From NCBI RefSeq assembly GCF_031312535.1, contig NZ_CP133594.1, forward strand, positions 2,089,934-2,153,933: 64,000 nucleotides of DNA, written 5' to 3'. Shown in pieces: positions 55,623 through 64,000 of this stretch; positions within the stretch are counted from its first letter, which is position 1, and each line of letters starts with the position of its first letter. This DNA comes from Methanolobus mangrovi. Its GTDB lineage: Archaea; Halobacteriota; Methanosarcinia; Methanosarcinales; Methanosarcinaceae. The translations under genes and the position numbers were made by a program. The notes beneath the pieces are model-generated. The model saw nothing but the letters and a program-made list of their open reading frames with translations, had not been told where the DNA came from and did not search any database.

Positions 55623-55632
55623 GTTTATATAC
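55623..55632 (-). promoter_or_regulatory. TATA box of the SpoIIM-like gene
   Basis: Minus-strand GTATATAAAC; its distance to the ATG (about 26 nt) predicts transcription starting at the start codon. Confidence 0.5.
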
Positions 55633-55695
55633 ATCGATGGATTGAAATACCTTAGGTATAATATAATTATAATACTATATTACTGTTCATCATTT

Positions 55696-56454
55696 ATGGG
55701 AAGTATATCAATGCGGATACCTACAGGGATAGAGGGATTTGATGATTTGGTCCAGGGCGGTTTTCTTTCAGATAGAGTTTATGTACTGAGTGGCCCTCCG
55801 GGAAGCGGAAAAACAACATTTGGAGTCCAGTTCCTTGCTCAAGGGGCGGCTATTGGAGAAGTGGGACTGTATGTAACTTTACTGGAATGTCCTCAGAATA
55901 TTATCAACGACATGTCCAATTATGCCATGAATGTTCCTACATTGATCAAAATGCAGAAGCTTTTGTTTGCCGATCTTGGTCCACGCATGGAATATGGCTA
56001 TATGGATGAGGTCAATGAGTTTGTTACAACAGATTATAACCTCGGTAAAAGCTCAACTGAAAGTGAAGCCCCCTCCCCTTCAATCGTATTTAAGGAGATA
56101 GCTGCTTACGTTTCAGAGTATGATGTAAAACGGCTGGTCATTGATTCAGTATCAGCAATCAGATTTACATCAAAAGACCTGTCTCTGCAGGAAAAAGAGA
56201 TGAGCAGGTTTATACGTAATCTTAAGAAACTGGGATGCACAACAGTTCTCTTATCTGAAATGACAGACCCAACTGCTTATTCCACGGAACAGTTCGCTGC
56301 TCATGGTGTTATTTTCATGCATAATTTCCTTTATGACAAGACCATGACCCGTGCTATTCAGGTTATTAAAATGCGCGGTACAAGGCATGATTGTAACATG
56401 CATAATGTTTCATTCACTGAAAAAGGGCTGAAGGTAGAGGGCTATCTTGAATGA
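55696..56454 (+). CDS. KaiC-like RecA-superfamily ATPase
   Basis: Single-domain KaiC/RadA-like ATPase (252 residues). RIPTGIEGFDDLVQGGF lies at the start, Walker A is GPPGSGKTT, and Walker B-like is RLVIDSVSAIRF. These archaeal proteins are often linked to signal transduction. An AT-rich TATA-like stretch near 55670 fits a leaderless ATG at 55696; the ATG at 55711 is an alternative. Followed after 12 nt by a small gene that probably shares its transcript. Confidence 0.85.
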   Translation: MGSISMRIPTGIEGFDDLVQGGFLSDRVYVLSGPPGSGKTTFGVQFLAQGAAIGEVGLYVTLLECPQNIINDMSNYAMNVPTLIKMQKLLFADLGPRMEYGYMDEVNEFVTTDYNLGKSSTESEAPSPSIVFKEIAAYVSEYDVKRLVIDSVSAIRFTSKDLSLQEKEMSRFIRNLKKLGCTTVLLSEMTDPTAYSTEQFAAHGVIFMHNFLYDKTMTRAIQVIKMRGTRHDCNMHNVSFTEKGLKVEGYLE

Positions 56455-56466
56455 TAGTTGTTTTTT

Positions 56467-56985
56467 ATGGTGAAAATATTTAAGAAAAAGGAAGAGAAGA
56501 AAACTCTTTCTGAAGAGGTCAGGGCTCAGCTTGCAGATGCATCCCGCAGGCTAGGTTTTGAAGTAGGCTACCATCGTCACTCAGAAATTGGCTGGGTCCA
56601 GGATAAATTATCCCAGATATACAGATTTGCCGAAGAGTATGACCTCAAAGACTTCGTAAAAGAGCACTACAACAGTGGTAAAGAAGAAGGTTCTAAATTA
56701 AAGGAAAGAGACACAAAGTCAGGACTTTCCAGAGCTGGTTCATCTAATAAACCTGAAAAACCATCTGATCTCTCAATTGACAGAACAAAAAAAGAAAGCT
56801 CACTTTCAAGTATAGGTTCTGGTTACAAAAATGTTGATTTTACATTTTCAGGTTCATCTGATATGATCAGTCAGCCAGGTCTTGTCAATCTGCCTGAAAA
56901 TGTAGAGAGGACAAAAGCTATAGAAAGACCTTCTTTTTTGGATGGTCCCAGACATCTGACACCTAAAAAAAGAAAGGAATACTAA
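56467..56985 (+). CDS. Uncharacterised basic protein, partner of the KaiC-like gene
   Basis: 172 residues. The first 70 are lysine/glutamate-rich and helical (RLGFEVGYHRHSEIGWVQDKL). The rest is serine-rich, low in complexity and probably disordered. No family recognised. A TTG at 56458 is an alternative start. The tight spacing to the KaiC-like ATPase suggests a functional partner. Confidence 0.5.
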   Translation: MVKIFKKKEEKKTLSEEVRAQLADASRRLGFEVGYHRHSEIGWVQDKLSQIYRFAEEYDLKDFVKEHYNSGKEEGSKLKERDTKSGLSRAGSSNKPEKPSDLSIDRTKKESSLSSIGSGYKNVDFTFSGSSDMISQPGLVNLPENVERTKAIERPSFLDGPRHLTPKKRKEY

Positions 56986-56994
56986 TTAAAGGTA

Positions 56995-58032
56995 TTATTG
57001 CTCATAGCCAAAAGCAATAAACCTCTGTTTTTCATCAAGATTTGCAAAGATAAACCTGTCCTCTTTGCTGTAGGCAACTTCCTTTGAGCCGGATAGTTTT
57101 AAGATATATTCTTTTCCCGGACTTGCCTTCTCAACTTTATTCTCACCTTCGGTGATTTCCATAACTTTAACAGGTGCAGACTGGAGGCCTACATAAAGAT
57201 GTAACATATCGCCAAGATTGAATTCCTTTGCCAGTGGGGAAAGAGTACATTTCATTGTGAAATCAGTAGCAACAGTCTCTTCCTGAGAAACTACAAATCC
57301 CCTGTCAATGTCCTTTGATTGGATACCTTTAAGAGCAAGTCCTACTCTGGAACCTGCAGGGGCAGATTTGACATCTACATCATGCATCTGTATGGATCTG
57401 ATCTCCAGTTCTTTTTTGGTCGGGTATGCGATCATCTTGTCCTTTGCGTTAATGGTTCCCTGTGTCGTAACTCCAAGTACTACACATCCGATACCGGTCA
57501 CATTGAAGGACTGGTCTATATATATGCGTGGACGCAGGCTGTCAAGTTCTTTCAGTTCTTCAGCTACCCTGTCACCTACTGTAAATATGAGTTCCTTTAA
57601 CTCTTCCATGCCTTCAAAAGAAGAGGTGGATACGGAAATGTAATCCCAGTTCTCAAGTGCAGTTCCAGCCGTGATTTTCTTCAACTTGGCCTGCAGCTCT
57701 TCCTGTGCAATAGCATATGAAGTATCGGATTTTGTGAGAACAACGATCCCGTGTTTATAATTCATCAGATCAAGTGCGATGATGCATTCTGCAGATAGAG
57801 GGTCAAGACCAGTGGGAGGAATACATAAAAGAGCAATATCAGAAAGGTTAAGTGCTGTAACCAGTGCCTTTACGGATGCCGGATAGCCTGTAGCATCTAT
57901 GGTTGTGAGTATCCTATCGTTCTTGGCGTAATCATACATTGTTATGTCTGTAACGTTGCTTTTCTTTCCAAGTTTTCCGGCAAGCGTAGTCTTACCGCTT
58001 TTCTCACTTCCGATAATAGTAATTTTTGTCAT
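56995..58032 (-). CDS. SelB/EF-Tu-like GTPase with substituted G3 and G4 motifs
   Basis: 345 residues aligning with translation GTPases. G1 is G8-SEKSGKT, intact. G3 reads D46-A-T-G-Y50 where EF-Tu and SelB have DxxGH, so the catalytic histidine is a tyrosine. G4 is TKSD (100-103) in place of NKxD. A beta-barrel domain 2 (about 170-260) with FNVTGIGCVVLG and a third barrel follow. It resembles the archaeal SelB-like family that persists in methanogens lacking selenocysteine. GTP hydrolysis may be slow or altered; this is inference. It lies 53 nt after the RNA ligase gene. Confidence 0.75.
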   Translation of the reverse strand: MTKITIIGSEKSGKTTLAGKLGKKSNVTDITMYDYAKNDRILTTIDATGYPASVKALVTALNLSDIALLCIPPTGLDPLSAECIIALDLMNYKHGIVVLTKSDTSYAIAQEELQAKLKKITAGTALENWDYISVSTSSFEGMEELKELIFTVGDRVAEELKELDSLRPRIYIDQSFNVTGIGCVVLGVTTQGTINAKDKMIAYPTKKELEIRSIQMHDVDVKSAPAGSRVGLALKGIQSKDIDRGFVVSQEETVATDFTMKCTLSPLAKEFNLGDMLHLYVGLQSAPVKVMEITEGENKVEKASPGKEYILKLSGSKEVAYSKEDRFIFANLDEKQRFIAFGYEQ

Positions 58033-58085
58033 ATGGGCACCCTTTTTGTGGTTTACGAATTAATCTATTCAGATATATGTCTTTT

Positions 58086-59252
58086 TCATGACCACAACTG
58101 TCCTTCTAACATTGCAAGTGTCTTATCATTTGTGCTCTTGTTTATCTTCCTGATGTTGATGATGTATTCGTTACCTCTTTTCTCCGGCAGCCCGAATGTA
58201 ACATAAAGCCCTAATCTCCCGAGATATGATTTGAATTTGTATATTACCTTTTTATCCCTGACACGTATGCTGAAATCATCGGAAATGCGTTCACCAGTTT
58301 GAACCTGTGCTATGGTTTCTTTCATCGGACGGAGCATACTTTCCCCGAGTCTGAGACATCTTTTCTTGAAATCCTCCTCACTTTCCGCCCATTCATATGA
58401 CTGGAATCCCTCGCGCACTACCCTGGAGAAAAGGTAATCTCTTCCTGTTTCATTATAGAATTTGAATGCCTGGTGCAGGTCAGAACAATTACTCTCGGAA
58501 CATGTGTATTTCATTGGTTGCAATACCATCTCCGGATCTTTGATAACGACACCTTCGCGTCCTTTTTTCCCAAGTTCTTTAATGATCTGAGTAATCTTTT
58601 CTGTTGCTTCACCGATACCAAATTCTCCGAACAGCCTGGCCTGGTTAAACCCATATTCTTCCGCCAGCTCTCTTCTTCTGGAGACTGACAGGGCTTCTCC
58701 TGTATTCTTATATCTCATGTCAAAAACAAAGAAATCAAGCGACTCGATATCGTATACATACTTTTGCACATATGGATTTTCAGGTCCCACCATCTCTCCA
58801 TATACAACGATATTGGGATTATCTTTGAAGAAATCCCTTTTAAGAAAATTCTGCACCCTTTCTGTAGAATAAGGACAGATATGCCCGCTACGTGTAAAAG
58901 CAATAAGTTTCCCGTTGTAATCAACGACACGGACATTATATCCGTTCATTTTCTCTTCAACTGTAACTGACTCTAATTCGCCGAATCTGCTCTTCAGTGC
59001 GGGTTCAAGAAGCATTGCTCTTTTTATTTTCGGAAAGCCTATTACAAGTTCAAAAGAGCCATGATTATCGATGAGTACGGTTCCATCTTCAAGACGTGGT
59101 GCGTGTCCTTCAAACCGATAAATATCATCGTACTCATCCCAATTTTGCTGCAGATTCCTCTTTTCAATAAGATCTGCAATTCTGGAAGGTGGGAGTTCAA
59201 GGAACTTCGCCACCTTCTCAACATCAATTTTTATTTCAGGATAGTATTTCAT
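58086..59252 (-). CDS. Archaeal ATP-dependent RNA ligase (Rnl3-type)
   Basis: Homodimeric RNA ligase family of Pab1020/MTH1221. The nucleotidyl-lysine is K101 in VEEKMNGYN (KxNG, motif I), followed by FTRSGHICP, VVYGEMVGPENPY (motif IIIa) and GREGVVIKDP (motif IV), with the C-terminal dimerisation region after 240. It seals RNA ends, possibly circularising. A GTG one codon upstream is possible; the ATG at 59252 is preferred. It is 18 nt after the CBS gene, the last-but-one gene of the operon. Confidence 0.9.
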   Translation of the reverse strand: MKYYPEIKIDVEKVAKFLELPPSRIADLIEKRNLQQNWDEYDDIYRFEGHAPRLEDGTVLIDNHGSFELVIGFPKIKRAMLLEPALKSRFGELESVTVEEKMNGYNVRVVDYNGKLIAFTRSGHICPYSTERVQNFLKRDFFKDNPNIVVYGEMVGPENPYVQKYVYDIESLDFFVFDMRYKNTGEALSVSRRRELAEEYGFNQARLFGEFGIGEATEKITQIIKELGKKGREGVVIKDPEMVLQPMKYTCSESNCSDLHQAFKFYNETGRDYLFSRVVREGFQSYEWAESEEDFKKRCLRLGESMLRPMKETIAQVQTGERISDDFSIRVRDKKVIYKFKSYLGRLGLYVTFGLPEKRGNEYIINIRKINKSTNDKTLAMLEGQLWS

Positions 59253-59270
59253 CACCAGACACCTGGTTCT

Positions 59271-60047
59271 TTACTGAGCCATCCCGCCGATAATGCTTCT
59301 TCTTGTTATCAGTCCTACCATCTGTCCCTCAAGGTTGATAACAGGGAGTCCTCCAAGATTCTCTTCGATCATCATCTTAGCTGCATCGGTTGTCGGTGTG
59401 TTGGTATAAACGGTCTTTACACTCATCTTTATAATATCCTCGACAATGAGATTCTTTATACGGGCATCCTGTTTACCGCCTTCGACAAGGTCACGGAAGG
59501 AGCGCATAGCTTTAGCAATGTCCTTTTCAGTTACCATTCCAACAAGCTTGTCACCCTCAATGATAGGGATCCTTCCAATGTTGTTGTCAAGCATCATTCT
59601 TCTAACATGGCTGACACGGTCTGCCGGACTGGCCACGATAGGATCTCTTTGCATTATCTCTCCGGCATAACCTTTGAAAACATTGTTCTTAAGGATCTCA
59701 TTTGGAGTAACCCAGCCAAGTATCTTGTCGTTCTCCATGACAACTATCACTCCTCCGTTCTTTACCATCAGTGTGATAGCATCGGTTACCTTCGTATCCG
59801 GGAGCACCTTTATGAAATTATCTGATATTGCTGTTGCAACGTGCAGGGAAGAAGCTGGCTTACTTCCCTTTTTACGCGTTCCGAGTTCCCTTGTGAGGTT
59901 TCTCATAGTGAGTACGCCAAGCAGTTTATCATCGTGTTTTACCAGAAGACGCCTTGTACCTTTCTTATCCATGATATCAAGTGCATGGGAAATGGTGTCT
60001 GATTTATCTACTACCAGTGGTTCTGCCATTATATCCTTTACTTCCAT
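59271..60047 (-). CDS. Four-CBS protein (operon gene 2)
   Basis: 258 residues made almost entirely of two CBS pairs, with motif repeats such as [20 protein letters not shown] and [19 protein letters not shown]. Each Bateman pair would bind an adenosyl ligand (AMP, ATP, SAM or MTA). MEVKDIM at the chosen ATG matches the start of its paralogue. The SD (GAGGA) supports this over the two upstream ATGs. No output domain, so it probably acts through a partner. Confidence 0.85.
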   Translation of the reverse strand: MEVKDIMAEPLVVDKSDTISHALDIMDKKGTRRLLVKHDDKLLGVLTMRNLTRELGTRKKGSKPASSLHVATAISDNFIKVLPDTKVTDAITLMVKNGGVIVVMENDKILGWVTPNEILKNNVFKGYAGEIMQRDPIVASPADRVSHVRRMMLDNNIGRIPIIEGDKLVGMVTEKDIAKAMRSFRDLVEGGKQDARIKNLIVEDIIKMSVKTVYTNTPTTDAAKMMIEENLGGLPVINLEGQMVGLITRRSIIGGMAQ

Positions 60048-60090
60048 TGTCATTCCTCTGCTCATTGTTTTGATTTCTGGTTTTTGATGC

Positions 60091-60930
60091 TTACTGTGCT
60101 ACTTTAAGTATGTCTCTCCTGCTGATAAGGCCAATAATTTTCCCGTCATTGACAACTGGCAGGGCAATCGTATGTTCTGTTATCATCATTTTTGCTGCAT
60201 ACACTGCTCTATTCTTGATATCTATGGCTGGTGGGAGTTCTGACATAATATCTTCGGCAACAAGGGGAACTTCTTTTACGTAGCGATATTCCTTTTGACC
60301 TGCAGGACTTGAACGCCTGGTCATTTTTATGCTCTTTGATGGAAGTTTTCCTTCGTTGTCAGCCATTATGTTGAATGCCACACTGCTTGTTGTGATCATT
60401 CCAACAGCTTCATCACTATCATCTGTGACGATAACACGGTTTGTCTTATTCTCTTCCATTTCATGGATCACATGATTAATGGTGTGGTGCCTGTGGACAA
60501 ACACGATATCTTCTGTCATCACTTCTGAAACTTTAGTATTTATATCCTGCTCCGAGAAATATCGCATGATGTCTGTTCCGGTTACCACGCCTACGATTTC
60601 CCTGTTCACCACGGCAAGTGCGTTTATACCATTCTCTATCATCAGGTCGCTTGCCTGGGCCACAGAAGCACCAGGGTATATTGTGATAGGGTTTTCATGC
60701 ATCACCATGCTTATGGGAATTTTATCAATTGGTCTTCTTCTCCACATGGGTTCGGCCTGTGCAAGCCTTTTTCCAAGGTCTGTCTTTGTGACAATACCAA
60801 TCATTTCTTCATTTTCAGCAACTATCAGGGTACTGATCTTATGCTTCAGCATCAGGTTTCTTGCATGAGCTACGGTTTCTTCCGGCGCAATTGTAAAGAC
60901 CGGTGAACTCATAATGTCTTTCACATTCAT
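60091..60930 (-). CDS. Four-CBS protein (operon gene 1)
   Basis: 279 residues with four CBS motifs, e.g. [19 protein letters not shown] and [18 protein letters not shown], plus a basic, serine-rich insert ([15 protein letters not shown]) between the third and fourth motifs. AAAGGAGG, 6 nt before the ATG at 60930, fixes the start; the frame is open 10 codons further. Heads the operon CBS-CBS-RNA ligase (gaps 43 and 18 nt). A TATA element lies at 61064-61074. Confidence 0.87.
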   Translation of the reverse strand: MNVKDIMSSPVFTIAPEETVAHARNLMLKHKISTLIVAENEEMIGIVTKTDLGKRLAQAEPMWRRRPIDKIPISMVMHENPITIYPGASVAQASDLMIENGINALAVVNREIVGVVTGTDIMRYFSEQDINTKVSEVMTEDIVFVHRHHTINHVIHEMEENKTNRVIVTDDSDEAVGMITTSSVAFNIMADNEGKLPSKSIKMTRRSSPAGQKEYRYVKEVPLVAEDIMSELPPAIDIKNRAVYAAKMMITEHTIALPVVNDGKIIGLISRRDILKVAQ

Positions 60931-61063
60931 GTTGTTCCTCCTTTTTGGAAGCTTGACCATTCATGAGGACAAGCTTGCAGGATATTTTTCATCAATTATC
61001 CATCAAAGAACTCATTGTTGTTCTATTTTAGATTTAGAGGGCCAATGTGTTCTTTTTATCTTT

Positions 61064-61074
61064 CTTATATACTC
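61064..61074 (-). promoter_or_regulatory. TATA/BRE element of the CBS-RNA ligase operon
   Basis: Minus-strand GAGTATATAAG, identical to the element before the GNAT gene at 21340-21350. The leader would be about 110 nt. Confidence 0.45.
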
Positions 61075-61100
61075 ATCTTCGAATCTGTTTATTCGTCTTT

Positions 61101-61424
61101 CTAAACAGATACATATATCATTTTTTCATCAAAGCCATATACGTGGCAATTCCCGTTTGTGGTCGGGTTTTCGTTTCCACCTCCAAGTGAATTGATTGCG
61201 TCAACTGATATGACTGGGTATTCAGGTTGATTATTTACTGCATCTACAACAGGTAGTTTCCCATAGATCATGAGTGGCATTATTTTGCTGAAGTTGTAAT
61301 ATATAGTGTTCATATCGTTCGATTCGCCCATAGTTAGAACTGAACCATTGAACACTTTAGGGTCTTTTCTCTGGAATCCAATTCTCATATTTTCCAGTTT
61401 ATTGACCTGATATTTTATTTTCAA
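61101..61424 (-). CDS. Possible small or decayed ORF
   Basis: A 107-codon frame starting with TTG (ATG 12 codons later). Its amino-acid composition looks protein-like (SVDAINSLGGGNENPT), but no family was recognised, no SD is visible, and the frame ends close to the CBS operon promoter. It may be a remnant of a longer gene whose 5' part is the frame at 61555-61710, or a chance ORF. Confidence 0.25.
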   Translation of the reverse strand: MKIKYQVNKLENMRIGFQRKDPKVFNGSVLTMGESNDMNTIYYNFSKIMPLMIYGKLPVVDAVNNQPEYPVISVDAINSLGGGNENPTTNGNCHVYGFDEKMIYVSV

Positions 61425-61758
61425 TTTAAACCACTATATTCCCAACATCACAATATTACTGAGGATTCCTTCTTAGAATCTACAGAAGTTATGTGAACGA
61501 TATCCATGTCTCTTGGTAAACAACATCCCTGCTTGTAAGCGCAGAATTGCACTTTCAAAACGCAGATAATATACTACAATGCCTGTCTGCAGTAACAGTG
61601 GATCCGGCAAACACAAAAGACCAGGTTTTAATCACTTTACCTGGCTGAATCTCAGGTGTTGCTTTGAAAGTCGATACATTTCTTCTTTTAAGATATATCG
61701 GGACAGACATTTATTTCACCAACTTGAAGTGGCCTTAATCAGATGACCAGTCAAAGAA
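61425..61758. other. Intergenic stretch, possibly a decayed gene
   Basis: 334 nt with no intact long gene. The minus strand holds a 51-codon frame at 61555-61710 (see separate entry) and other short open stretches in different frames. Together with 61101-61424 this looks like broken coding sequence, but no parent family was recognised. Confidence 0.3.
61555..61710 (-). CDS. Possible 51-codon peptide or gene remnant
   Basis: Begins MSVPIYLKRRNVSTFKA after a GGTGA SD 5 nt upstream and ends TADRHCSILSAF. The first 37 residues read like ordinary beta-rich protein; the ending looks like a frameshift product, since a different frame stays open for about 50 codons downstream (ending near 61473). 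No family recognised. Confidence 0.25.
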   Translation of the reverse strand: MSVPIYLKRRNVSTFKATPEIQPGKVIKTWSFVFAGSTVTADRHCSILSAF

Positions 61759-62367
61759 CTAGTCGTAGTAACCTTCTTCCTCTTTACAATCTTCACACAG
61801 CATCAATTCATTAACATTCGTCAGGCTGTCAACAAAAGCCCCGCAACGTTGGCATATGCCACGTTCAAGCTCTGGTTCCTGATGAACATTATTCTCATGA
61901 TGCAGTTCGATCAGACCTTCCAGAATAGTGTTCAGGCCGGGAGCAATAGCTATTATATCCCTGTCAGTCACCATTCCCACTATTTGGTCGCCTTCCATTA
62001 CAGCAAGCCTTCGAATGTTGGATTTCACCATCATTTCAGCAGCTTGGATTATGTTTGTTGCTGGATTTATTGCTATAATAGGGGTTGACATAATTTCTCT
62101 GGCAGTCATCTCTGCAGGAAGTACATTTCTGATAACGGTCTTGGTTATGATGTCATGTTCAGTTATGATGCCAACACTATCACCATCTTCGTTAACGATG
62201 ATGCTGCCTGTGTCATTTTCCGCCATCTTTCTTGCAACATCAAGAACACTGGCAGTGACATCAATGCCAAAAATATCTTTTGACATTATTTCCCTGGCCG
62301 ACATCTCATTCTGGATATCCATAATGGAGATATCGGTTTCCATGCCATCCTGAACTTTCAAGACCAT
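61759..62367 (-). CDS. CBS-pair protein with C-terminal zinc ribbon
   Basis: 202 residues. Two CBS motifs (about 20-145) include SIIVNEDGDSVGIITEHDI and RRLAVMEGDQIVGMVTDRDI. A short helical linker, then a zinc ribbon with CQRCG and CEDCKEE at the C-terminus. This is the third CBS protein in 3 kb. A GAGGT site lies about 9 nt before the ATG. Ligand and partner are unknown. Confidence 0.85.
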   Translation of the reverse strand: MVLKVQDGMETDISIMDIQNEMSAREIMSKDIFGIDVTASVLDVARKMAENDTGSIIVNEDGDSVGIITEHDIITKTVIRNVLPAEMTAREIMSTPIIAINPATNIIQAAEMMVKSNIRRLAVMEGDQIVGMVTDRDIIAIAPGLNTILEGLIELHHENNVHQEPELERGICQRCGAFVDSLTNVNELMLCEDCKEEEGYYD

Positions 62368-62585
62368 AAGATGTACCTCTGAATCCTGGGTTAAAGGAAT
62401 CGATTACCCATAGTCCACTAATTAAAATGTGACTGTTATTCTATAAATAGGTGTTCATGGCTTTTTTAATATGGACTACGCTCCACTGTAAATAATGTCA
62501 AGAGCATTTATTGTAGTAAAAAATAATTGATTCCGGAACAATTAAAAGCGAATGTACCGGAGATCTGATAAAAGTATTGGTTTGT

Positions 62586-63713
62586 TTAACGAATCATTAT
62601 TCTTGTCCGGTTTCCTGCACTCAGTTCAATTTCATCATTGAATCCGGATTTGGAAAATGCGTCAATGATTTCCACAGGCATATCAATATCAAGCTGGTCC
62701 ACAAGAAGTGCATGGTCTCCCCATAATGCTATACGTATCCTTCCGGTATCGTCTGAGACATATATGTTCGAAACCATATTCACAGTTCCATCATCACGAT
62801 CGAATTCCCTTATTTCCCCAAGACCTGATACAAGTCCTGAGATAGAATATGATTCCCCGGGCACGATATCTGCTATGGATGTGAAATCTTCCTTGAATTC
62901 GACTTCATCCTCTATTTTTCTGATAGTACTGCGGTTTCCAACCTGCATTTCAACCTGCTGGTTGAAATTGTTCTCTCTGGCATATCCGTTGATTATTTCC
63001 ACAGAATCGTCTATCTTTAGTTCTTTTGTAAGATCAGTTGTCTCATCCCAGAGGGTCACTCTTATTTTACCGGTTTCATCACCGATCATGATGTTTGCAA
63101 CTTTCCCGGCACTACCATCTTTTTTATTGAATGTCCTGATGTCAGATATATCCAGGATCCTGCCGCGGATGTTAAGGTCGCCCATTCCATTTTTGATGTC
63201 TTCTATCTTTTTTGAATCGATACGTGCCTCAACCTTTTCATCCGTTTCACAGAAAACCCCGTTGTTTCCGATATTAACTTCAATACCTGAGTAGCCTTCC
63301 TTTACGTAACCGGCTATCTGGAAATTCTGACCGACCTGAATCTCTCCTGTCTTTACGAGATCTGCCCTGTCATCCCATAATGTCAGGCGTATAGAGCCTG
63401 TTTCATCTGCAACGACAACATTTGCAACCCTGCCAGTTGTGCCATCATTTCGGTTGAATTCCCTTGCAGGGAAAACGGACATGATCTTTGCAATGAACTT
63501 GACATTACCGCTGTTTGGAGTTATTCCTGATATTTTCTGTAACTGGTTATCTCCGGTGTCGCTGGCTCCATGGTCATGGGCAACAAGCATTGCGGCGGTC
63601 CTGACATCGCAGAGTCCGCTCATTTGTTCCACTTTCTCTTCAACCTCACGTGTAAAATCCTCTTTGCTGATGACGCCGCCGAGTTTTTCATATATTTCAT
63701 TTATCTCGTCCAT
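62586..63713 (-). CDS. Replication protein A-like ssDNA-binding protein (three OB folds)
   Basis: 375 residues. After a helical N-terminus (1-70), three OB-fold domains (about 70-165, 180-270 and 285-375) share a repeated signature such as REFNRNDGTTGRVANVVVADETGSIRLTLWDD, with matching DDGTVNMVSNIYVSDDTGRIRIALWGD in the third. This fits the euryarchaeal RPA variants of Methanosarcinales. No zinc finger. It binds single-stranded DNA in replication and repair. Confidence 0.9.
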   Translation of the reverse strand: MDEINEIYEKLGGVISKEDFTREVEEKVEQMSGLCDVRTAAMLVAHDHGASDTGDNQLQKISGITPNSGNVKFIAKIMSVFPAREFNRNDGTTGRVANVVVADETGSIRLTLWDDRADLVKTGEIQVGQNFQIAGYVKEGYSGIEVNIGNNGVFCETDEKVEARIDSKKIEDIKNGMGDLNIRGRILDISDIRTFNKKDGSAGKVANIMIGDETGKIRVTLWDETTDLTKELKIDDSVEIINGYARENNFNQQVEMQVGNRSTIRKIEDEVEFKEDFTSIADIVPGESYSISGLVSGLGEIREFDRDDGTVNMVSNIYVSDDTGRIRIALWGDHALLVDQLDIDMPVEIIDAFSKSGFNDEIELSAGNRTRIMIR

Positions 63714-63912
63714 AATAATACCCTGAAAACTGAATTGAATACGTCAAATGATCATCCATGTACCTTTCAACTAGTCTAGTATTCTCTTAGATAATTAATC
63801 TAACGAAGATGTCTATAAAATGCCTGTAATTCTGATCTTCTGCCAATAATATTGTATTTATCCCGTCATTTTAATAAGATATATTAATTATGAGATGTAT
63901 TTGCAAGATATC

Positions 63913-64000
63913 ATGATCCGTAAATGTAAAGAGCATGGCTATTTCAGGGGAGAAGTCTGCCCTGATTGTGGAGAAGAAGGACGTTATGTGCTGGATGATG
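63913..64000 (+). CDS. kptA: N-terminal fragment, probable RNA 2'-phosphotransferase (KptA/Tpt1)
   Basis: 29 codons before the window ends. The zinc-binding start C5-x2-H8 and C16-x2-C19 in the pattern KEHGYFRGEVCPDCGEEGRY matches the N-terminal finger of archaeal KptA proteins, which remove the 2'-phosphate left at RNA splice junctions. The catalytic part is outside the window. A TATA-like AGATATATTAA (63878-63888) about 30 nt before the ATG suggests a leaderless transcript; an in-frame ATG at 63895 is the alternative start. Confidence 0.55.
   Translation, partial: MIRKCKEHGYFRGEVCPDCGEEGRYVLDD

Noticed and set aside
1-64000. CRISPR array, insertion sequence, prophage or integrated plasmid
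   Set aside because: I found no spaced direct repeats, transposase, integrase, phage structural gene or target-site duplication in the window.

Overview
The window looks like chromosomal DNA from a methylotrophic methanogen of the Methanosarcinaceae (Methanolobus- or Methanococcoides-like). This rests on a formylmethanofuran:tetrahydromethanopterin formyltransferase (ftr), a four-subunit pyruvate:ferredoxin oxidoreductase (porCDAB), a nickel CO dehydrogenase (cooS), a probable mfnA tail, archaeal families such as HerA/NurA, UPF0200/UPF0201 and a three-OB-fold RPA, and archaeal TATA boxes with U-tract terminators. The genus is inference; no rRNA gene is present.

Layout. 1-3 kb: mfnA tail, a GC-richer intergenic island with a possible minus-strand small RNA, and an overlapping site-2 protease/TraB pair. 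3-12 kb (minus strand): superoxide dismutase, a YjdF-like membrane protein, ftr, a membrane protein with a helical-repeat tail, a CPH-type copper ATPase and cooS. 12-17 kb: a secreted CAP-dockerin protein, a NapH-like ferredoxin, RNase H and an orphan histidine kinase. 17-24 kb (minus strand): a K+ channel with a zinc-ribbon tail, DinB polymerase, a membrane protein, an acetyltransferase, and cysE-cysK. 24-30 kb: an eRF1/Vms1-like protein, a nitroreductase-like protein with a DUF4346 partner, a methyltransferase and an Fe-S aldo/keto reductase. 30-37 kb: an ABC transporter, PsiE-like protein, GNAT, SulP transporter, AlkD, a small DUF3303-like protein and Nth. 37-43.4 kb: porCDAB, Dus, and the UPF0200/UPF0201/TIM-barrel set. 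43.4-47 kb: a ribbon-helix-helix regulator, tRNA-Lys(CTT), HerA and NurA. 47-56.5 kb: a solute:sodium symporter, a core-MetE methyltransferase, two convergent subtilases, a SpoIIM-like protein and a KaiC-like ATPase. 56.5-64 kb: a SelB/EF-Tu-like GTPase with altered motifs, an archaeal RNA ligase, three CBS-domain proteins, RPA and the start of a probable KptA.

How the genes relate. ftr, porCDAB and cooS cover C1 and acetyl-level carbon metabolism. cysE-cysK forms a bacterial-type cysteine pathway. HerA/NurA, Nth, AlkD, DinB, RNase H and RPA give the window a strong DNA-maintenance component. The most system-like neighbourhood is the minus-strand run at 57-61 kb, where two CBS-domain proteins, an RNA ligase and a GTPase with substituted G3 and G4 motifs lie head to tail. 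A probable tRNA 2'-phosphotransferase starts 3 kb beyond it. I saw no CRISPR array, prophage or insertion sequence. Several starts were moved inward from the longest open frame using Shine-Dalgarno (SD) sites, TATA spacing and overlap with neighbours; each case is stated in its entry.
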